Below are positions 58,393 through 64,000 of a DNA stretch of 64,000 bases, piece after piece. This stretch comes from Thauera sp. GDN1 (GTDB lineage Bacteria; Pseudomonadota; Gammaproteobacteria; Burkholderiales; Rhodocyclaceae): NCBI RefSeq assembly GCF_029223545.1, contig NZ_CP097870.1, forward strand, positions 496,001-560,000. The letters are read 5' to 3'. Each line of letters begins with the position of its first letter. The first letter of the stretch is position 1. Under the pieces are notes generated by a model. That model saw only the letters and a program-made list of their open reading frames with translations, made no database searches and was not told the DNA's origin. A program made the translations under genes and the position numbers.

Positions 58393-60498
58393 ATGTCCGA
58401 CAGCCTCAAGCCGAGTTCCCGGGTTCATCTCTGCGACTGCAATCGCAGCTTCGCGCTCGACGCCGAGCGCCTGGCGCCGGCGATCTGCCATCACGCCCTG
58501 TGCGGGGCCGAGCTGCCGGCACTCGAAGCCGCGCTCGCCCGCGGGCAGACCGTGCATGTCGCCTGTACGCAGGAAAGCGCACTGTTCGGCGAGCTCGCCG
58601 AGGCGCAGGGCGCCGGCGAACGCATCCGCTTCTTCAACCTGCGCGAGAACGCCGGCTGGTCGGCGGAGTCGGCCGTCGCGACGCCCAAGCTCGCCGCGCT
58701 GATCGCCGCCGCGACCACGCTGGCCGACCCCGAGCCGGTGCCCGCGGTGCAGATGAGCGCCGGGCGCAGCCTGCTGATCGTCGGCGAGGCGGGCGCGGCG
58801 CTGGGCTGGGCGGAGCGCCTGGCCGGCAGCTTCGAGCCGGCGGTGCTGATCACCGCCCGCACGCCGGATGTCGAGCTGCCGGCGGTCAATGCGTATCCGG
58901 TGTGGTCGGGCCGGCCGGTGAGGCTTTCCGGCCACCTCGGCGCCTTCGACCTCGAATGGACGCAGGAGAACCCGATCGACCTCGAGTCGTGCGTGCGCTG
59001 CAACGCCTGCGTCAAGGCCTGTCCCGAGGGCGCGATCGGCTGGGACCTGCAGGTCGACGTCGACGCCTGTCGCAGCCACCGCGCCTGCGTCGCCGCCTGT
59101 GGCGAGATCGGCGCGATCGATTTCGCGCGCGCCGACGCTGCGCGCCGCGAGCGCTTCGACCTCGTGCTGGACCTCTCGGCCGAGCCGCTGCTGCACCGCG
59201 TCGAACTGCCCGACGGCTACGCCGCGCCGGGACGCGATCCCTTCGAGCAGGCGCTCGCGGTGCAGGCGCTGGGCGAGTTCGTCGGCGAGTTCGAGAAGCC
59301 GCGCTACGTCGCCTTCGAGGCCGGGCTGTGCGCGCACAGCCGGGCGAAGAAGAGCGGGTGCACGAACTGCATCGAGGCCTGTTCCACCGAAGCGATCCGC
59401 TCCAGCGGCGATGTGATCGCGGTCGACCCCTACCTGTGCAAGGGCTGCGGCACCTGCAGCACGGTGTGCCCCTCGGGCGCGCTGTCCTTCCAGTTTCCGC
59501 GCGTCCCGGAGCTCGGCCAGCGCGTGAAGACCCTGCTCGCCGAGTATGCCCGCGCCGGCGGCACCGACGCCTGCGTGCTGTTCCATTCCGCCGAGGCCGG
59601 CACCGCGACCATCGCCCGCCTGGCGCGCCGCGGCCGTGGCCTGCCGGCGCGGGTGATCCCGGTCGAGGTGTGGAGCGCGGATGCGGTCGGGCTGGACCTG
59701 ATGCTTGGCAGCCTCGCGCTCGGCGCATGCCAGGTGGCGGTGCTCGCCGCCGGCAGCCATGACGCCGCGCCGTTGAAGGCCCAGGCCGGCCACGGCCAGA
59801 CCATCCTCGGGGCACTCGGCTACGTCGGCGAGCACCTGCGCGTGATCGAGGCCGATGCCGAGGACTGGCGGACGCTCGAAACCGCGCTCCACGACTGGGT
59901 GCCGGCGACCGGCGTCGCCGAGCCGGCGCGCTTCCAGCTGCTGGCGAAGAAGCGCGAGACGCTGGACTTCGCGCTGCGCCACCTGGTCGCCCACGCGCCC
60001 GCGGCCGCCACGCCCGCCGGGCTGCCGGCGGCGATCGCGCTCAAACCCGGCGCGCCCTTCGGCCAGGTGATCGCCTCCGATGCCTGCACCCTCTGCATGT
60101 CCTGTACCGGCGCCTGTCCGGCCGGCGCTCTGCGTGCCGCCAGCGACGCCTACCGTCTCGAGTTCGTCGAGAAGAACTGCCTGCAGTGCGGGCTGTGCGA
60201 GGCCTCCTGTCCGGAGTCCGCGATCACGCTCGAGCCGCGCCTGCTGCCCGGCGAGTACGGCAAGGAAGGTGCCCGCCGCGCACGCACGCTGCGCGAGGCC
60301 GACATCTTCCATTGCGTGTCCTGTGGCACGGCCATGGGGGCCGCGCCGCTGATCGAATCCATGATCGCCCGCCTGTCCGGCCACTCGATGTTCGCCGGCG
60401 AGGCCGAGCGTGCGCGCCTGCGCATGTGCGCCGACTGCCGGGTGATCGACATGATGAAGGCCGGATCCGCCGTGAATGCCTGGGACCTGAGCGAATGA
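58393..60498 (+). CDS. Multi-cluster [4Fe-4S] ferredoxin protein of the formate dehydrogenase operon
   Basis: The 701-residue protein contains ferredoxin motifs at roughly residues 200 (CVRCNACVKACP), 226 (CRSHRACVAAC, non-canonical), 323 (CTNCIEACS), 349 (CKGCGTCSTVCP), 565 (CTLCMSCTGACP) and 596 (CLQCGLCEASCP). Extra CXXC pairs are near 642 and 679, and an N-terminal CDC lies before a helical domain. This allows at least five or six clusters. It could carry electrons from formate dehydrogenase or act during its assembly. ATG 58393 has a GGAAGG ribosome binding site; ATG 58381 four codons earlier is less likely. Confidence 0.85.
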   Translation: MSDSLKPSSRVHLCDCNRSFALDAERLAPAICHHALCGAELPALEAALARGQTVHVACTQESALFGELAEAQGAGERIRFFNLRENAGWSAESAVATPKLAALIAAATTLADPEPVPAVQMSAGRSLLIVGEAGAALGWAERLAGSFEPAVLITARTPDVELPAVNAYPVWSGRPVRLSGHLGAFDLEWTQENPIDLESCVRCNACVKACPEGAIGWDLQVDVDACRSHRACVAACGEIGAIDFARADAARRERFDLVLDLSAEPLLHRVELPDGYAAPGRDPFEQALAVQALGEFVGEFEKPRYVAFEAGLCAHSRAKKSGCTNCIEACSTEAIRSSGDVIAVDPYLCKGCGTCSTVCPSGALSFQFPRVPELGQRVKTLLAEYARAGGTDACVLFHSAEAGTATIARLARRGRGLPARVIPVEVWSADAVGLDLMLGSLALGACQVAVLAAGSHDAAPLKAQAGHGQTILGALGYVGEHLRVIEADAEDWRTLETALHDWVPATGVAEPARFQLLAKKRETLDFALRHLVAHAPAAATPAGLPAAIALKPGAPFGQVIASDACTLCMSCTGACPAGALRAASDAYRLEFVEKNCLQCGLCEASCPESAITLEPRLLPGEYGKEGARRARTLREADIFHCVSCGTAMGAAPLIESMIARLSGHSMFAGEAERARLRMCADCRVIDMMKAGSAVNAWDLSE

Positions 60499-61130
60499 GC
60501 GAAGCAATCTCCATCCAGCCGCAGCCGACCTGGTCGGACGAGGACCGCGCGCGCGCCGAGCACTACGCGCTGATCGCGCGCCTGTTCCACGCCGCGCCCG
60601 ATGCCGCGCTGCTGGCGGCGCTCGCGCAGGCCGGGCAGACCCTCGGCGGCGATCAGGGCGACCTGCCGCGCGCCTGGGCGGCGCTCGGCGTCGCGACGCG
60701 GGCGATGCCGCTGCAGGCGGTGGTCGACGAGTTCGATGCGCTGTTCGTGTCGGTGGGCAAGCCCGAGGTGATGTGCAACGGCTCCTGGTACCTGACCGGT
60801 TTCCTGCAGGAAGAGCCGCTCGCCGACCTGCGCGACGATCTCGCCGAGCTCGGCCTGGGTCGCCGCCCGGGCGTCACCGAGACCGAGGACCACATCGCCG
60901 CGCTCGCCGAGGTCATGCGCCATCTGGTGCTGACCGGGCCTGACGAGGCCGGGCTGGCGCGCCAGCGGCAGTTCTTCGGCCGTCATCTTGCGCCCTGGTA
61001 CGCGCAGTTCGCCGGCGCGCTGGCGGCGGCACCGGGGGCGGACTTCTACGCGAGGGTCGGCGGCCTGCTGGCGGCCTTCATGGACATCGAGCGCCAGGCG
61101 TTCGACATGCTGGAGGCGGAGGCGCGCTGA
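60495..61130 (+). CDS. TorD-family molecular chaperone
   Basis: The 211-residue all-helical protein has TorD/DmsD features: YALIARLFHAAPDAALL near the start and the EFDALFVSVGKPEVMCNGSWYLTG block (split at about residues 77-100), plus ETEDHIAALAEVMRHL. Such chaperones bind the twin-arginine signal and cofactor-free form of a molybdoenzyme until the cofactor is inserted. Its client is presumably the formate dehydrogenase encoded downstream. It overlaps the upstream stop by four bases. Confidence 0.87.
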   Translation: MSEAISIQPQPTWSDEDRARAEHYALIARLFHAAPDAALLAALAQAGQTLGGDQGDLPRAWAALGVATRAMPLQAVVDEFDALFVSVGKPEVMCNGSWYLTGFLQEEPLADLRDDLAELGLGRRPGVTETEDHIAALAEVMRHLVLTGPDEAGLARQRQFFGRHLAPWYAQFAGALAAAPGADFYARVGGLLAAFMDIERQAFDMLEAEAR

Positions 61131-61197
61131 GCGCCGACGTGATCGAAACGATGCGGAGCGGGCGGGTGCCTGCGCTGCGAATGAGGGGAGAGCGAGG

Positions 61198-61404
61198 ATG
61201 AAGGACGAAAACACCAAGCTGTCGCGCCGCAACTTCCTGGCCGCGATCGGTGCCGGCAGTGCCGCCGGCGCTGCCGCACTGGCCGCGACCGCGGCGCAAG
61301 CCACGCCGGTGACCGCCAAGGTGGTCGAGGACGCGCGCCGCGAGGCCGCCGACCAGGGCGTCAGCGCGCACATGCGCAATTACTACCGCACGACGCGGAT
61401 CTGA
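61198..61404 (+). CDS. Small twin-arginine formate dehydrogenase-associated protein
   Basis: The 68-residue protein begins with a TAT signal (LSRRNFLAAIGAGSAAGAAAL) and ends VSAHMRNYYRTTRI. It corresponds to the short 'formate dehydrogenase region TAT target' proteins described beside such operons (TIGR02811-type). Its role is unknown; it may escort or anchor a subunit of the enzyme at the membrane. It has a GAGAGCGAGG ribosome binding site and is followed 13 bases later by the catalytic subunit gene. It is small enough to be missed in annotation. Confidence 0.85.
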   Translation: MKDENTKLSRRNFLAAIGAGSAAGAAALAATAAQATPVTAKVVEDARREAADQGVSAHMRNYYRTTRI

Positions 61405-61417
61405 GGAGGACGCGAGG

Positions 61418-64000
61418 ATGTTGACCAGGAAATCCGCGACCGCCGCCACCGGCGCGCGTCGCCTGCGCGGCGCCGCCGCCCGCCAGCTCGGCCAGACCAT
61501 GGACCGCCGCGCCTTCCTCAAGCGCTCCGGCCTGGGCGTGGGCGCCGGCGTGCTCGCCACCCAGCTGCCCTACAACTTCATCGGCGCCGCCGATGCCGCC
61601 GCGCCCGCAGGCGCCTCGCGCGCCGAGGGCAAGGCCGAGGTGCGCCGCACCGTCTGCACCCACTGTTCGGTGGGTTGTGCCAGCGACGCGATCGTGCGCA
61701 ACGGCGTGTGGGTGCACCAGGAGCCGGTGTTCGACTCGCCGATCAACCTCGGTTCGCACTGCGCCAAGGGCGCGGCCCTGCGCGAGCACGGCCACGGCGA
61801 ATACCGCCTGAAGTACCCGATGAAGCTGGTCGACGGCAAGTACCAGAAGATCTCGTGGGAAGAGGCGCTGAACGAGGTCGGCGACCGCCTGCTGAAGATC
61901 CGCGAGGAGTCCGGCGCCGACGCGGTGTACTGGATCGGCTCCTCCAAGCACAACAACGAGCAGGCCTACCTGCTGCGCAAGTTCGTCTCATTCTGGGGCA
62001 CCAACAACTGCGACCACCAGGCGCGCATCTGCCACTCCACCACCGTGGCGGGCGTGGCGAACACCTGGGGTTACGGCGCGATGACGAACTCCTACAACGA
62101 CATGCAGAACGCCAAGGCGATGCTGTTCATCGGCTCGAATGCGGCCGAGGCGCACCCGGTGTCGTTGCTGCACATCCTGCACGCCAAGGAAAACGGCGCG
62201 AAGATGATCGTCGTCGATCCGCGCTTCACCCGCACCGCGGCCAAGGCCAACCAGTACATCCGCATCCGTTCGGGCACCGACGTGCCCTTCCTGTTCGGCC
62301 TGCTGTACCACATCTTCCAGAACGGCTGGGAAGACAAGCAGTACATCGACGACCGCGTCTTCGGCATGGACAAGATCCGCGAGGAGGTGCTCGCCAAGTG
62401 GACGCCGGACAAGGTCGAGGAGGCCTGCGGCGTGCCCGAGGACCAGATGCTGCTGGCCGCGCGCACCATGGCCGAGAACCGCCCGAGCACCATCGTCTGG
62501 TGCATGGGCCAGACCCAGCACTCGATCGGCAACGCCATGGTGCGCGCCTCCTGCATCCTTCAACTCGCGCTCGGCAACATCGGCAAGGCGGGCGGTGGCG
62601 CCAACATCTTCCGCGGCCACGACAACGTGCAGGGCGCGACCGACATCGGTCCCAACCCCGACTCGCTTCCCGGCTACTACGGCCTGGCGACCGGCTCGTG
62701 GAAGCACTGGTGCAATGTGTGGGGCGTGGACTACGAGTGGGTGAAGGGCCGCTACGCCTCGCAGGAGCTGATGGAGAAGTCCGGCATCACCGTGTCGCGC
62801 TGGATCGACGGCGTGCTGGAGAACAAGGACCTCATCGACCAGCCCGCCGGCAACCTGCGCGCGGTGGTGTACTGGGGCCATGCCCCCAACTCGCAGACCC
62901 GCGGCGCCGAGATGGTCGAGGCGATGAAGAAGCTCGACACGCTGGTGGTGATCGATCCCTATCCGTCGGCGACCGCGGCGATGGCGGCCATGGTCCGCAA
63001 GGACGGCGTCTACCTGTTGCCGGCCTGCACCCAGTTCGAGACCGTCGGCTCCGCGACCGCCTCGAACCGCTCGCTGCAGTGGCGCGAGAAGGTCATCGAG
63101 CCGCTGTTCGAGTCCAAGCCCGACCACACCATCATGTACGCCTTCGCCAAGAAGTTCGGCTGGGCCGAGCAGTTCGTGAAGAACATCAAGGTGGAGAAGG
63201 ATGCCCAGGGCTGGGACGAACCGAGCATCGAGGACACGCTGCGCGAGATCAACCGCGGCACGTGGACCATCGGCTACACCGGGCAGTCGCCCGAGCGCCT
63301 CAAGCTGCACATGAAGAACATGCACACCTTCGACGTGAAGACGCTGAAGGCGGTGGGTGGTCCCTGCGACGGCGAATACTTCGGCCTGCCGTGGCCGTGC
63401 TATGGCACGCCCGAGATGAAGCACCCGGGCACGCCCAACCTCTACGACACTTCCAAGCACGTCATGGACGGCGGCGGCAACTTCCGCGCCAACTTCGGCG
63501 TCGAGAAGGACGGCGTGTCGCTGCTCGCCGGCGAAGGCTCGGCCTCCAAGGGCGCCGACCTGCAGATGGGCTACCCCGAGTTCGACCACGTGCTGCTGAA
63601 GAAGCTGGGCTGGTGGGACGAGCTCACCGAGGCCGAGAAGGCCGCGGCCGAGGGCAAGAACTGGAAGACCGACCCCTCGGGCGGGATCATTCGCGTCGCC
63701 ATGGTCAACCACGGCTGCCACCCCTTCGGCAACGCCAAGGCGCGCGCGGTGGTGTGGAACTTCCCCGACCCCGTCCCGCAGCACCGCGAGCCGATCTACT
63801 CGCCGCGTCCGGACCTGGTCGCCAAGTACCCGACCCACGACGACAAGATGAAGTTCTGGCGCCTGCCCACCCTGTACAAGTCGATGCAGGAGAAGGTGAA
63901 GGACATCTCCAAGGACTACCCGCTGGTGATGACCTCCGGCCGCCTGGTCGAGTACGAGGGCGGTGGCGAGGAAACCCGCTCCAACCCCTGGCTGGCCGAA
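61418..64000 (+). CDS. fdhA: Formate dehydrogenase catalytic (alpha) subunit, partial
   Basis: The gene runs past the right edge; 861 codons are in the window. A TAT motif (MDRRAFLKRSG, residues 28-38) follows a basic leader. A [4Fe-4S] site follows (CTHCSVGCASDAI ... GSHCAKG). The molybdenum ligand is Cys205 in ARICHST (TGC codon), so this is a cysteine and not a selenocysteine enzyme. Later bis-MGD blocks include GSNAAEAHPV, VDPRFTRTA and GNIGKAGGGANIFRGHDNVQGATD (split). It oxidises formate to CO2 on the periplasmic side (from the TAT signal). Other subunits probably lie beyond the edge. ATG 61418 has a GAGG ribosome binding site; ATG 61499 (residue 28) is an alternative. Confidence 0.94.
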   Translation, partial: MLTRKSATAATGARRLRGAAARQLGQTMDRRAFLKRSGLGVGAGVLATQLPYNFIGAADAAAPAGASRAEGKAEVRRTVCTHCSVGCASDAIVRNGVWVHQEPVFDSPINLGSHCAKGAALREHGHGEYRLKYPMKLVDGKYQKISWEEALNEVGDRLLKIREESGADAVYWIGSSKHNNEQAYLLRKFVSFWGTNNCDHQARICHSTTVAGVANTWGYGAMTNSYNDMQNAKAMLFIGSNAAEAHPVSLLHILHAKENGAKMIVVDPRFTRTAAKANQYIRIRSGTDVPFLFGLLYHIFQNGWEDKQYIDDRVFGMDKIREEVLAKWTPDKVEEACGVPEDQMLLAARTMAENRPSTIVWCMGQTQHSIGNAMVRASCILQLALGNIGKAGGGANIFRGHDNVQGATDIGPNPDSLPGYYGLATGSWKHWCNVWGVDYEWVKGRYASQELMEKSGITVSRWIDGVLENKDLIDQPAGNLRAVVYWGHAPNSQTRGAEMVEAMKKLDTLVVIDPYPSATAAMAAMVRKDGVYLLPACTQFETVGSATASNRSLQWREKVIEPLFESKPDHTIMYAFAKKFGWAEQFVKNIKVEKDAQGWDEPSIEDTLREINRGTWTIGYTGQSPERLKLHMKNMHTFDVKTLKAVGGPCDGEYFGLPWPCYGTPEMKHPGTPNLYDTSKHVMDGGGNFRANFGVEKDGVSLLAGEGSASKGADLQMGYPEFDHVLLKKLGWWDELTEAEKAAAEGKNWKTDPSGGIIRVAMVNHGCHPFGNAKARAVVWNFPDPVPQHREPIYSPRPDLVAKYPTHDDKMKFWRLPTLYKSMQEKVKDISKDYPLVMTSGRLVEYEGGGEETRSNPWLAE

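Noticed and set aside
62030..62032. Possible selenocysteine codon in formate dehydrogenase
   Set aside because: The codon at the molybdenum-ligand position is TGC (Cys), so no recoding is needed and no SECIS element is expected.
61988..63838. 616-codon minus-strand open frame over formate dehydrogenase
   Set aside because: It is a shadow of the fdhA coding sequence. Translation is His/Val/Gly-rich and lacks any recognisable domain.

Overview
The window is high-GC DNA, densely coded on both strands with short intergenic gaps. Gene content suggests a betaproteobacterium, most likely Rhodocyclales (Thauera/Azoarcus-like). This placement rests on protein character (torF-glnK-amtB operon, formate dehydrogenase cluster with DUF3305/DUF3306, B12 salvage genes, c-type cytochrome) and not on any database search. 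I saw no tRNA, rRNA, insertion sequence, CRISPR array or phage gene. It looks like core chromosome. Both ends cut a gene: a hybrid histidine kinase at the left edge and the formate dehydrogenase catalytic subunit at the right edge.

Region 1 (1-13.1 kb) is a sarcosine/C1 catabolic island. A GlxA/GbdR-type AraC regulator and an NhaC-family transporter face left. Facing right is glyA-sdaB-soxBDAG, followed by a FolB-like protein. Heterotetrameric sarcosine oxidase demethylates sarcosine to glycine with tetrahydrofolate as C1 acceptor. GlyA joins glycine and methylene-THF into serine, and SdaB deaminates serine to pyruvate. purU and thrH, a few kb further on, fit the same C1/serine metabolism. 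The nhaC-glyA gap holds two perfect inverted repeats that are candidate operators.

Region 2 (13.1-25.7 kb) is mixed housekeeping: an ABC-F ATPase, thrH, purU, a DUF4239 membrane protein, a thioesterase, a cupin, the nitrogen operon torF-glnK-amtB, ubiK, comM, a Bcr/CflA-type exporter and a rhodanese. The nitrogen operon has a clear sigma-54 promoter and an upstream NtrC-type palindrome.

Region 3 (25.9-40.9 kb) holds a five-gene branched-chain-amino-acid-type ABC transporter (livGFHMK order), the RhlE helicase, an M48 peptidase, a TAT-exported metallo-beta-lactamase-fold protein, B12 salvage (btuF-cobC-cobD, divergent cobQ), queF and a small cytochrome c.

Region 4 (40.9-48.8 kb) is a leftward signalling cluster: a 2Fe-2S ferredoxin reductase, an EAL-like/HDOD protein, an unusual HDOD-histidine kinase fusion and a REC-PAS-GGDEF-EAL protein. 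An SDR protein and HemJ face right.

Region 5 (48.8-64 kb) is built around formate oxidation. It has a sigma-54 response regulator/sensor kinase pair, mobB, a type II NADH dehydrogenase, a leftward fdhD-mobA-HTH/PBP regulator operon, then DUF3305-DUF3306 and a multi-cluster ferredoxin-TorD chaperone-small TAT protein-formate dehydrogenase operon. That last operon is preceded by a perfect 15-bp palindrome and a sigma-54-type promoter. This suggests enhancer-dependent control, with the neighbouring two-component system as one candidate activator.
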